From: a virus
Direction: 5' to 3' (one strand)
Length of the DNA stretch: 36,449 nucleotides
Virus record (IMG/VR): IMGVR_UViG_3300023180_000176
Span: 1-36,449 of that record
The notes beneath the pieces are model-generated. The model saw nothing but the letters and a program-made list of their open reading frames with translations. It made no database searches and was not told the origin of the DNA. Below, in pieces: positions 1-7,352 of this stretch (the stretch's first letter is position 1; each line of letters opens with the position of its first letter). The translations under genes were made by a program, and so were the position numbers.

Positions 1-961
1 GGACAAGACGACGGGTGCTGATGATTTCCTCAATACCACCGTCGAAGAAAGTCTTACGGATAATGTCTGCCCAGTCTACAAGACGCTTACAGAATACGCG
101 ATCTTCCACACTGAGATCCAGAGCAATACCCTCAAGAATCTTTTGCTCAGTTGCAGGAGTAGGATACTCTTGCTCCAAAGTTACGGGGAATCGCTCAAGG
201 AAAGCTTCGTTGAGGACATTGGTGCCGATGAAGCGTCCATCGTCAGAACCTTTTCCTTTAGTGTTAGCAGTAGCAAATACATTGAACCCAGAAGCAGGAC
301 GGACATACTTACCAATCTTTTTCAGGAATACACCTTTACCTTCTAGAATAGACTGAAGGCAAAGGATTTTGTTAGAAGCAAGATCAATTTCATCTAGAAG
401 AAGTACAGCTCCACGTTCCATAGCTTCGATGACTGGACCATTATGCCAAACAGTTTCGCCATTAACAAGACGGAAACCACCAATAAGATCATCCTCGTCG
501 GTTTCAATGGTGATGTTAACGCGAACCAGTTCTCTATTTAGAGAAGCACATGCCTGTTCGACAGAGAAGGTTTTTCCATTACCAGACAACCCAGTAATGA
601 AAGTTGGGTAGAAGATACCAGACTGGATAATCTTCTTTACATCAGAAAAGTTCCCGAACGGGATGAAAGTGTCGTCTTTAACAGGAATCAAAGCAGTTTC
701 TTCCCGATCGGTAGCAGCAGGTGCATCATATACACGTTGAAGTTCTTGAGCAGTCAAGTTCCAACGACCATGACCAGTTTTATATTGGTCAAGTCGTTTA
801 GTGATAGTAGGATAAGAAACATTAAACTCTCGGCAAGCAGCATTGACAGCATCGCCGCCAAACTCATTACCATAGTTTTCCGAAAGGAAGGAGATTAGTT
901 CGTTGACGTTGAGGTTAGACATGCGAGGCATTTGTCCTTGGTGTGTTTCGTTGACTTTCAT
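1..961 (-). CDS. cobS: CobS-like AAA+ ATPase (MoxR type), C-terminus cut by window edge
   Basis: The minus-strand frame from the ATG at 961 stays open to the window edge, giving about 320 residues. It shows an AAA+ core: Walker A GLSGNGKT at about residues 124-131, Walker B LLLDEID at about 187-193 and a sensor-1-like FATANT at about 229-234. The first 90 residues look like a small helical DNA-binding-type domain. In bacteria CobS is the ATPase subunit of aerobic cobaltochelatase, acting with CobT and CobN to insert cobalt in B12 synthesis. T4-type cyanophages carry cobS widely and its role there is unsettled. Immediately upstream (47 bases) is the CobT-like gene, matching the usual MoxR-ATPase/vWA partner arrangement. 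Internal ATGs at codons 11 and 14 are possible alternative starts, because no clear Shine-Dalgarno sequence precedes 961. Family call is secure; a role in cobalamin is inference. Confidence 0.93.
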   Translation of the reverse strand, partial: MKVNETHQGQMPRMSNLNVNELISFLSENYGNEFGGDAVNAACREFNVSYPTITKRLDQYKTGHGRWNLTAQELQRVYDAPAATDREETALIPVKDDTFIPFGNFSDVKKIIQSGIFYPTFITGLSGNGKTFSVEQACASLNRELVRVNITIETDEDDLIGGFRLVNGETVWHNGPVIEAMERGAVLLLDEIDLASNKILCLQSILEGKGVFLKKIGKYVRPASGFNVFATANTKGKGSDDGRFIGTNVLNEAFLERFPVTLEQEYPTPATEQKILEGIALDLSVEDRVFCKRLVDWADIIRKTFFDGGIEEIISTRRLV

Positions 962-978
962 AGTATAAGGGAAATAGT

Positions 979-996
979 GGGGATCAGACGACCCCC
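979..996 (-). other. GC-rich hairpin between the CobT-like gene and cobS
   Basis: On the minus strand a 7-bp stem (GGGGGTC with GATCCCC, one G-T pair) closes a GTCT loop, 13 bases after the CobT-like stop and just before the cobS start. No T-run follows, so it is not a canonical intrinsic terminator. It may be an mRNA processing or stability element that sets the ratio of the two products. Function is inferred. Confidence 0.4.
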
Positions 997-1008
997 GTGG
1001 ACAGTTCA

Positions 1009-3132
1009 TCAAGCGACCATGCTGATGAAGGATGACAAAACTTTCTTGTTAGTCGATTTTGCTTTAAGAGACTTTTTAAATGCTGTACGAATCTGTGCCT
1101 TAGTTGCATCATCAGAAACTTCAAACTCATCGGATTCATTCAAAGTTGTAGATGCAATTGCATACAAAGCAGAGTAACCATTGTCTTTAATTTCCCAGAA
1201 ACGCTCTTTAGACCAACGCTTCTTCATTTGATCGCTGTATTCGTAAGCATAGTTATAAAAGAAATTACGAACATCACGACTAGGAAGAACGCGAATACCA
1301 ATAAGGTTAACTTCAGGGAAATTATCTTTGAGATTTTCAAGCAGAATTTTAGTAACACTTCCTGTCCAGGTATGTTCATTGTATGCAGGTCGATAAACAC
1401 GTCCAATCTTACGATCTCGGATTTGACAAGAAGGATTCAAATGAGCTCGACCCCAATAATCATCATTACTGTTGTATTTTTTAGTTTTATTTACCCGTGC
1501 AATACCTGCAGATTCTCCATCCGTCAGGATAACAGCATTTACTTTTTGAAGATTATTCTCTTTAATGAAATTAGGAATAAGTTCGCGAAGAGTAATCAAA
1601 GATTCATTTAACGGAGTTCCAGACAATCCAAATCCAGGAGCAACATAATCCCAACAACGTTTTTGATGATAGAACGCCATAGAGAACAAGTTACGACAAT
1701 CTTTATCTAAATCTTTTGCCGATCTTTTGTGGGAAAGCAGGTTGAGCATCCGAAAAGAACGAGCCAGATAAAGAGTATTGTTCTCTAGTTCCTGAATCTC
1801 AGATCCATCATCACTATAATCAAAATGCTTATCAGCATATTCATAAGTAAATGCATATGTCTCAAAGGGAATGTTTACCTTCTTACAGAACCAAACAAGA
1901 TTAAGAAGTTGCTTGACAGTATCAAGAATGAAATCTTGCATAGAACCAGACCAGTCAAGAACAAAGATAAGACCATGGTTTTTACCATCAGGAAGAACCG
2001 TAATCTTCTTGAACAAATCTTCGTTATATTTGTAAGTGTGTAATTTAGTGGTGTCTAGAACTCCAGTGCGAGAAACTGATGCTCTAGAATAAGCATCAGC
2101 AGATTTTTTGCACTCAAATTCTTTAACAAGATAGTTAACACCGCTAGCAGCTTCTTTGCGATATTTAAAGTACTCAGAATCTACATGTACTTGAGCACCT
2201 TTCAGTTTATCATTATCAACACTCCATTCATGAATAGACTCAGAAACTTGCTTAATATCAATAATTACGTTTTCTAAAATAAGTTTTGGAAACTCAATGT
2301 AAGTGGTGTCCATCACAGAGTGGTCAATCAATTGCTCTTGGTTACGCTCAAATGCAGAGTCAGTCTTAGAATCAAACTCATCATTTTTTTCACCAGCAGA
2401 AGAAATGCCACTGTATTCAGAATCATCAGCAGCACCATCAGATGCTTCTGAATGCCCTTCAGAATCGCCAGGAAGAGCGTCCTGATCTGCTTCAGATGGT
2501 TTCACTTCAACAGTGCTTCCATTGGACGACTGCTGCTGATTAGAGACTTCTGGAGTTACATCCACTTTCTCTTGTTGTTTACTCTTAATAAAATTAAAGA
2601 TCAATTTAGAAATCTCAAGAACATCATCAAATGTTTTTGCAGTTTCTACCATGCGAACAAAATCTTGTTCAGTATCACTAAACGGAACCGCAGCAAAAGT
2701 ACCAACCTTAAAGTGAATATTAATTCTGTCAATAAAATTCAGCTTACTAAGATCTTCATTAGCAATGCTGAAAAAGTCATCATCAAAAAGTTCTTTGTAT
2801 CCTTTGTAAAAGGTTTTAGCAAATCCAGGAAATTTAATCTTCATCATACGCTCAATGCGAGCGTCTTCTACAACATTAACAAAGGAGGGTGGAACATCTG
2901 CATACTCATCTACATGCCAATCTAAATTTGGAGTATACAATGCATGTCCAACTTCATGTCCAACCAGAAGATCATAAACAATAGTAGATGCTTTCCTCCA
3001 CATAGGCAGGGTCAACACACGCTCTTGTACATCAAAAGATGCAGTGCTTACTTGCTTGTGCTCAACAATTAGATTCTCAGTGGCAAGCAACCTGGCAAGG
3101 TTATCTTTGACTTGGTGGGTAAAGATCATCAT
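1009..3132 (-). CDS. CobT-like protein: HEXXH metallopeptidase-like domain plus vWA domain
   Basis: The product has 707 residues. The N-terminal domain carries HEVGH at residues 59-63, a zinc-metallopeptidase signature, followed by an acidic EDARIE segment at about 89-94 that could supply a further metal ligand. Residues about 190-275 form an acidic, Ser/Glu/Asp-rich low-complexity linker, as in bacterial CobT. A C-terminal von Willebrand factor A domain begins near 388, with a metal-site motif DWSGS at 393-397 and a later LTDGES segment. Such vWA proteins usually work with MoxR/CobS-type AAA+ ATPases, and the next gene is cobS. In cyanophage genomes this gene is commonly labelled peptidase or CobT. 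Whether it chelates cobalt, cleaves protein or acts as a remodelling adaptor is not shown. ATG codons at 3132 and 3129 are both possible; a terminator lies just upstream, so it needs its own promoter, which I could not identify. Confidence 0.88.
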   Translation of the reverse strand: MMIFTHQVKDNLARLLATENLIVEHKQVSTASFDVQERVLTLPMWRKASTIVYDLLVGHEVGHALYTPNLDWHVDEYADVPPSFVNVVEDARIERMMKIKFPGFAKTFYKGYKELFDDDFFSIANEDLSKLNFIDRINIHFKVGTFAAVPFSDTEQDFVRMVETAKTFDDVLEISKLIFNFIKSKQQEKVDVTPEVSNQQQSSNGSTVEVKPSEADQDALPGDSEGHSEASDGAADDSEYSGISSAGEKNDEFDSKTDSAFERNQEQLIDHSVMDTTYIEFPKLILENVIIDIKQVSESIHEWSVDNDKLKGAQVHVDSEYFKYRKEAASGVNYLVKEFECKKSADAYSRASVSRTGVLDTTKLHTYKYNEDLFKKITVLPDGKNHGLIFVLDWSGSMQDFILDTVKQLLNLVWFCKKVNIPFETYAFTYEYADKHFDYSDDGSEIQELENNTLYLARSFRMLNLLSHKRSAKDLDKDCRNLFSMAFYHQKRCWDYVAPGFGLSGTPLNESLITLRELIPNFIKENNLQKVNAVILTDGESAGIARVNKTKKYNSNDDYWGRAHLNPSCQIRDRKIGRVYRPAYNEHTWTGSVTKILLENLKDNFPEVNLIGIRVLPSRDVRNFFYNYAYEYSDQMKKRWSKERFWEIKDNGYSALYAIASTTLNESDEFEVSDDATKAQIRTAFKKSLKAKSTNKKVLSSFISMVA

Positions 3133-3307
3133 GAGAAGATTGAATCGGTATGGGCATATTGTACAAAAAAGGTCGCCCCTTAGGACGACCCATGTGACAC
3201 TTCTTGAACTGTTTCAGGCGTGCTTTTGCCTGACGCAGTGCTTGTGGTTTTAACTTTCGTTTCTGATCTTTCTTGGAATGGTGTTGCCAGTTAGGAAGCT
3301 GAGTCAT
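3101..3307 (-). CDS. Possible small basic protein, overlapping both neighbours
   Basis: This 68-residue frame starts with ATG at 3307, overlaps the end of gp46 by 17 bases and runs 32 bases into the CobT-like gene. The product is strongly basic (many Lys, Arg and Gln in residues 8-45), which could fit a nucleic-acid-binding peptide. A strong intrinsic terminator lies inside the frame, at residues about 40-48, so most transcripts from gp46 would end before its stop codon. That makes the full-length product doubtful. It is kept because the 158-base gap between the flanking genes is otherwise empty and the start overlaps gp46 in the usual phage manner. I do not recognise a family. Confidence 0.4.
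   Translation of the reverse strand: MTQLPNWQHHSKKDQKRKLKPQALRQAKARLKQFKKCHMGRPKGRPFLYNMPIPIQSSHDDLYPPSQR
3165..3190 (-). terminator. Intrinsic terminator at the end of the gp47-gp46 operon
   Basis: On the minus strand GGTCGTCC and GGGCGACC form an 8-bp stem (one G-T pair) around a TAAG loop, followed directly by six Ts. This is a textbook rho-independent terminator. It separates the recombination operon (gp55-gp47-gp46) from the CobT-like/cobS genes. Confidence 0.9.
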
Positions 3308-5024
3308 TGGACTGAAAAGGTTTAGAGAAGTTTTTGACCTTCTTGAACTGTATCACATTATCAAACTTGTCGTGCAAAATATCCTGCTTATGTGAGATAA
3401 CGAAAACATTGTTACCCTCGGTAATGTTTCTGAGGATGTTGATGAAGTCGGCAGTTCCGTTACTATCTAGCGAACTGTCAAATACTTCGTCCAAAATGAG
3501 AAGGTTGGTATTGACTGAGTTCTTCAGTTTAGCAACCTCTCTCCAAGTAAAAAGAAGTGCTAGGTCGATTCTCATCTTTTCGCCCTCAGAGAATGAAGCA
3601 TAAGAAAACTCATCTCTAAATCGCGACTTAATGGTTTCGTTGAATGTATCGTCAAGATTAAAGTTAACATAGAACTCAAGTTCTTGAAGGTACTTGTTAA
3701 TCAACGTATTCATTACGGGAAGATACTTACGAATAATAGTGCTCTTAACACCTCCATCCTTAAGAATGTCAGCAATGATTTTTAATTCCGTTTGCTTCTT
3801 AATAAGTTTTCTGCGTTGAAGTTCTTGAGATTTTCCTTGCTCAATTAGTGTTTTAGTCTTTTCTGTTTCGGCATCAATAAGATCACCATTTGAATTAATT
3901 GACTCAATCTCAGCAAGAATATCTTTGATTCTTTTTTCATTCCATTCTACTTCTTTTAATGCCTCTCGGATCTTAGACTGAGTTGAACTAATAGAATCTA
4001 GAATCTCATTCTTTTTAGATAATAGTTTAATTACTTCTTTACGATCACTATCAAGTTTTTCAAGTGCGTTCTCAAATTTTTCAATCTTACCAGAAGTTTC
4101 CAGTACCTTAGCATCTTTAAGTTCTTGACTTATTTCCTGATTGCACGTAGGACAACTTGCATGATTAGTAAAAAATTTCTGCTCCTTTGCCAGTTCTTTT
4201 ATCTTACTAGAGAATGTAATGTCATACTCTTTAAGTTTATTAATTTTGGTATCGACATCAGCATACTCTTTAATTTTATCATTCAAAGAATTCAATTGAA
4301 CTTCATACCCTTCAGCATCATCTTTCTTGAGTCGTATACTTTCCTCAAGAATTGAAATAGTGTTTTCTTTTTCTTCAATGTTTTGCTGACTTTGATCCTT
4401 AAGGTTTTGGATGTACTTACGCTGAACTTCTACCTTTTCCTTAAGAATAGAAACAGCATATTCAAGTTCCCCAACCTCTTCCTTTATAACCTTAACTCTA
4501 TCTTTAAGAATCACATTCATTGTAGAAAAGATTCTAATGTCAAGGATGTCTTCAATAACTTCTCTGCGACCTGCTGCAGGTAACTGCATAAAAGGAACAA
4601 ATGTTGAAGATCCTAGAACCACAATCTGAGTAAATGATTTGTAATTAAGCTTGAGAACATTCTGCTCTAACCATTTTTGCTGATCATTTGTTGCTGCTGC
4701 TTGGTCCAGTTTTTTCCCATCTTTGTAGATTTCAAATACTGTTGGTTTTATACCTCTTACGATTTTCCAATCAATGTTTCCTACAGTAAACTCAATTTCA
4801 ACTTTCAGATCACCAGAGTTTATAGAATTAACTAACTGTGGTTTATTGATCTTACGGAAAGGTTTATTGAAAAGACCAAAACATAATGCATCAAGTATAG
4901 TAGATTTACCTGCTCCGTTCTCTCCAATGATTAAAGTCTTATTGTGAGAGTTAAGATCAATTGTAGTGTAGTTGTTTCCAGTAGAAAGAAAGTTTCGCCA
5001 TTTAATAGTTTTAAATTCAATCAT
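3291..5024 (-). CDS. 46: gp46, recombination endonuclease subunit (Rad50/SbcC-like)
   Basis: The protein has 577 residues, close to T4 gp46 (560). It has an SMC/Rad50 layout: Walker A GENGAGKS at 34-41, two coiled-coil stretches (about 170-285 and 300-415) flanking a zinc hook CPTC at 291-294, an ABC signature SFSEGEKMR at 477-485, and Walker B LLILDE at 508-513. Gp46 is the ATPase partner of the gp47 nuclease. The complex resects DNA ends for recombination-dependent replication and helps degrade host DNA. Its start overlaps the end of the small DUF3110-like gene by 8 bases, so translation is probably coupled. Transcription likely comes from the sigma70-type promoter ahead of gp55 and ends at the terminator at 3165-3190. 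Confidence 0.97.
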   Translation of the reverse strand: MIEFKTIKWRNFLSTGNNYTTIDLNSHNKTLIIGENGAGKSTILDALCFGLFNKPFRKINKPQLVNSINSGDLKVEIEFTVGNIDWKIVRGIKPTVFEIYKDGKKLDQAAATNDQQKWLEQNVLKLNYKSFTQIVVLGSSTFVPFMQLPAAGRREVIEDILDIRIFSTMNVILKDRVKVIKEEVGELEYAVSILKEKVEVQRKYIQNLKDQSQQNIEEKENTISILEESIRLKKDDAEGYEVQLNSLNDKIKEYADVDTKINKLKEYDITFSSKIKELAKEQKFFTNHASCPTCNQEISQELKDAKVLETSGKIEKFENALEKLDSDRKEVIKLLSKKNEILDSISSTQSKIREALKEVEWNEKRIKDILAEIESINSNGDLIDAETEKTKTLIEQGKSQELQRRKLIKKQTELKIIADILKDGGVKSTIIRKYLPVMNTLINKYLQELEFYVNFNLDDTFNETIKSRFRDEFSYASFSEGEKMRIDLALLFTWREVAKLKNSVNTNLLILDEVFDSSLDSNGTADFINILRNITEGNNVFVISHKQDILHDKFDNVIQFKKVKNFSKPFQSNDSAS

Positions 5025-5277
5025 CAGCTGTTGGTGGAATAATAATGTCGTTTGGGGTTACAATACAATAAGCGTATCCGTTCTCTTCGCAAATATGAAT
5101 GGCAACATCGTCTTCAACTTCAACAACAATCATTTCAGGATAATCATCTGCTGCCAATAATTCACAATGCCTTTCGGCATCTTCTTCACTTTCAAACAAA
5201 TACAAAATATTTTTAGTATCAAAACTCGGTGCATAAGCACCTTCAGATTCATTTCCTTTGATTGTAAGAATATACAT
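5017..5277 (-). CDS. DUF3110-like small protein between gp47 and gp46
   Basis: This 86-residue acidic protein begins with a MYILTIKGN strand, then has an LYLFESEEDAERHCELLAADD helix region and a PEMIVVEVED strand. The pattern resembles DUF3110, a small family found mainly in cyanobacteria with no known function. The assignment is by eye. It is translationally interlocked: its ATG overlaps the gp47 stop (TAATG) and its end overlaps the gp46 start by 8 bases. That position suggests co-expression with the two nuclease subunits, and possibly a regulator or accessory part of that complex, though this is inference. A cyanobacterial host origin is plausible. No catalytic motif is visible. Confidence 0.85.
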   Translation of the reverse strand: MYILTIKGNESEGAYAPSFDTKNILYLFESEEDAERHCELLAADDYPEMIVVEVEDDVAIHICEENGYAYCIVTPNDIIIPPTADD

Positions 5278-6317
5278 TATTCTAACTGTAGTGATTCTGA
5301 ATATATAGATCCTATGATAGATTTTAGCACATCTTTATCATCATAGTCTAGTTCATCAACATAGCGTTCAAGGAATGAAAGTGTACCCTCTATTTCTATG
5401 TCACCTTTAGGGTTTACTACATCGTTGGTGTTGTCAATAATCTTTAAGTCATGAACTCCACATTGATATAGACGTTCAATAATATCATCGTAAGCAAAAT
5501 AATTAGTACGTTTTTCTACAATAAGTTTTACAAATTTATTTTGATATTCATTAACATCAATCTTAGTAGGATCATCAATAGTATCGTTATAATAAATTTT
5601 CTCAAACATGTTAATGGGATTCTTAACAAAGTTTAGTTTTAAACTTTCAGTGTCAAACAAATGGAATCCTCTTACATCTCCATAATCATTCCAATACATC
5701 TGGTAAGGATTACCCAGGTAATATACGTTACCATAATTAGAGCGATGGTGGAAGTGCCCAGAAAATACTTTCTTAAATTTTGAAAACACATCTGGACTCA
5801 TACCGTGCTCCATTACATATCCCTTATGTGCTTCAAATCCAGAAATCTCAAGATGACCCATAGCAATCTTTGCTTCAGTATTAGCAATCTCCTCAAAGGT
5901 TTCGGTCTCATTATCGACACAGATCCAGGGAATAAAGCATATTGGTAAATTACCAATCGTAATTGTTATTGGTTTAGTAATGTGAAACACATTTTCATAT
6001 TCACTTAACAGAATATTGACTGCATTCAAATCAAGAGTGTTCTTGTAATAAGAAGTGTGGTTACCTACTACTGTGTATACAGAGATATCTCGTTCAGCAA
6101 GTTTGTCATAATAATTTTTCTTTGCCCAATCGAGTGACCAAAAATCAATCGACTTACGATTGTCAAAGGTATCACCAAGATCAAACACAACAGAGATGTT
6201 GTGCTTATCTAAAGTTGGGAAGAATACTTCGTCATAAAATTCTTTCATGTAGTCATGAAAAATCTGACTACCTTTCCTCATACCAAAATGCTGGTCAGTA
6301 ATAATAGCAACTTTCAT
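5277..6317 (-). CDS. 47: gp47, recombination endonuclease subunit (Mre11/SbcD-like)
   Basis: I place the start at the ATG at 6317, which overlaps the gp55 stop as TGATG. An in-frame TTG at 6320 would add one residue but is unlikely. The 346-residue product (T4 gp47 is 339) has the metallophosphoesterase motifs in order: DQH near residues 8-10, GDTFDNR near 48-54, GNHTS near 85-89, and GHFHH near 187-191. These bind two metal ions for Mre11-type nuclease activity. With gp46 it resects double-strand ends during phage recombination. It sits in a tightly overlapping cluster gp55-gp47-DUF3110-gp46, all probably read from the promoter at 6808-6836. Confidence 0.97.
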   Translation of the reverse strand: MKVAIITDQHFGMRKGSQIFHDYMKEFYDEVFFPTLDKHNISVVFDLGDTFDNRKSIDFWSLDWAKKNYYDKLAERDISVYTVVGNHTSYYKNTLDLNAVNILLSEYENVFHITKPITITIGNLPICFIPWICVDNETETFEEIANTEAKIAMGHLEISGFEAHKGYVMEHGMSPDVFSKFKKVFSGHFHHRSNYGNVYYLGNPYQMYWNDYGDVRGFHLFDTESLKLNFVKNPINMFEKIYYNDTIDDPTKIDVNEYQNKFVKLIVEKRTNYFAYDDIIERLYQCGVHDLKIIDNTNDVVNPKGDIEIEGTLSFLERYVDELDYDDKDVLKSIIGSIYSESLQLE

Positions 6318-6781
6318 CAATACCTCATCTTCTGTTCAAGGGAATTCTTAATCTGCTCGTAGGAAGCTTCACACCCATATTCATCTCCACTGAATACTTC
6401 GGTAAACCCAGATTTTTCAATCATCTTATTCTTAATATCAACTTGCTTTTTCTCTTTTTGTATTCGTCTAAGAAAAGCGTAGTAAATAATTTGAGTAAAA
6501 TAGGCAAATGGATTAGTTGACTTTGCCGGATCAAAATTGTCGATGTAAGTAATACAGTTCTCAATCCCGTCACCGATCATGTCATCCTTAAACATGTAGT
6601 TGACAAAGTTTGGTTTGTAAGAAAGATGCTGAGCAATCTTCAAAAAGCATCCACCAATGTACTCACCAACTGGTGGTTTGTCGTCGCCAGTTTTTTGTGC
6701 TTCATTTACCTTCTTCTTATACTCAACAATTGCTTGTAAGAAGTCTTTGTTGTTTACGTAATGTTCTTTTTGTCTTGACAT
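6317..6781 (-). CDS. 55: gp55, sigma factor for late transcription
   Basis: The 154-residue protein (T4 gp55 is 185) has the gp55 pattern: a central NCITYIDNFDPAKSTNPFAY segment at about 76-95 and FTQIIYYAFLRRIQKEKKQ at about 96-114. These correspond to a sigma region 2-like core that binds the host RNA polymerase coat region and melts the TATAAATA late box. T4 gp55 works with gp33 and the sliding clamp; neither is in this window. The gene is preceded by a host-type sigma70 promoter with a short leader of about 20 bases, fitting early expression by host polymerase before late genes switch on. Its stop overlaps the gp47 start. Confidence 0.95.
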   Translation of the reverse strand: MSRQKEHYVNNKDFLQAIVEYKKKVNEAQKTGDDKPPVGEYIGGCFLKIAQHLSYKPNFVNYMFKDDMIGDGIENCITYIDNFDPAKSTNPFAYFTQIIYYAFLRRIQKEKKQVDIKNKMIEKSGFTEVFSGDEYGCEASYEQIKNSLEQKMRY

Positions 6782-6807
6782 TAGATTCTATGTTTTCTTC
6801 TCTGTAG

Positions 6808-6836
6808 ATCATAGCACATATTAAGGGGCTTGACAA
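6808..6836 (-). promoter_or_regulatory. sigma70-type promoter for gp55-gp47-gp46
   Basis: On the minus strand: -35 TTGTCA (6836-6831), 17-base spacer, -10 TATGAT (6813-6808). Predicted start is near 6801, about 20 bases before the gp55 ATG. It matches the host consensus and not the late TATAAATA box. Its -35 overlaps that of an opposite-strand promoter because CTTGACAAG is palindromic except for its centre. Confidence 0.75.
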
Positions 6837-6858
6837 GACCCTTGGATCTGTGTATAAT
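6830..6858 (+). promoter_or_regulatory. Near-consensus divergent sigma70 promoter reading antisense
   Basis: On the plus strand: TTGACA (6830-6835), 17-base spacer, TATAAT (6853-6858), a perfect match to the sigma70 consensus. A transcript would begin near 6865 and run antisense into the 3' end of the Sm-like gene at 6907-7350. No plus-strand gene follows, so any product would be a non-coding or antisense RNA. Activity is predicted only from the sequence. Confidence 0.65.
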
Positions 6859-6874
6859 AACACGGTCAGGGTTC

Positions 6875-6896
6875 AGAAAACAGCTTTAAATAAGCT
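6875..6896 (-). terminator. Weak candidate terminator after the Sm-like gene
   Basis: On the minus strand AGCTT-ATTTA-AAGCT forms a short AT-rich 5-bp stem followed by GTTTTCT. The stem is weak. It lies between the uvsW/Sm-like unit and the gp55 promoter, where a transcript boundary would make sense. Confidence 0.3.
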
Positions 6897-6903
6897 TTAA
6901 TAC

Positions 6904-6932
6904 ATACTAAGATTCTTTATTATCCTTAGTAT
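6904..6932. other. Inverted repeat spanning the stop codon of the Sm-like gene
   Basis: ATACTAAG (6904-6911) and CTTAGTAT (6925-6932) are perfect 8-base inverted repeats around a 13-base AT-rich loop. The left arm covers the stop codon at 6907-6909. The hairpin could form in the sense mRNA or in the predicted antisense RNA from 6865. No T-run follows on either strand. Confidence 0.5.
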
Positions 6933-7350
6933 CCATTAAGAATATCTCTTCAAGTAACTCTCTAGCATCATCAATAGATGCTATGAGACCCATATCCTTA
7001 TTGAGTTCTACTTTACCTTTAGAGTTTTTATAGTTCTTAGATCTACTCTGTTTCTTTTTCTTTTCATTCATTTCCAGTTTTAATAAACTCTCTTTATAGA
7101 ACTGAACTGGTAAACCTTCTATTTCAGTAATAGTAATAATGTCATTACCTGAAATAAAAAACTCGGTCTCCCTTGCCATCTTCATCCAGTATTTAATTTT
7201 CAATCCCTGAATAACACCAGGGATATCTATTTCTTCGACTTCAATGGGATGAGAAATTAAGAGGTAGTCCTCTACAGGATCTGCCTCTTTTACCAAACAT
7301 AAAATTTCTTCATTTGTTTTTAGTTTTATATTTGCGAAAAATGGTTCCAT
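6907..7350 (-). CDS. Sm/LSm-like conserved cyanophage protein
   Basis: The 147-residue product begins with a short beta-rich domain (residues about 5-80): an IKLKTNEEILCLVKEAD strand pair, an YLLISHPIEVE segment, then a FFISGNDIITITE segment. The pattern is that of an Sm-like beta barrel, and I recall a crystal structure of an Sm-like protein of putative cyanophage origin from ocean metagenomes; I could not check homology here. A Lys-rich stretch (about 96-116) follows and could bind RNA or DNA, then an acidic C-terminal helix. It lies 2 bases after the uvsY-uvsW pair in the same transcription direction. A role in RNA handling, such as an Hfq-like function, is inference. Confidence 0.85.
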   Translation of the reverse strand: MEPFFANIKLKTNEEILCLVKEADPVEDYLLISHPIEVEEIDIPGVIQGLKIKYWMKMARETEFFISGNDIITITEIEGLPVQFYKESLLKLEMNEKKKKQSRSKNYKNSKGKVELNKDMGLIASIDDARELLEEIFLMDTKDNKES

Positions 7351-7352
7351 AC

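Noticed and set aside
5277-6320. TTG start at 6320 for gp47
   Set aside because: An ATG one codon later, at 6317, overlaps the gp55 stop as TGATG, the usual arrangement here.
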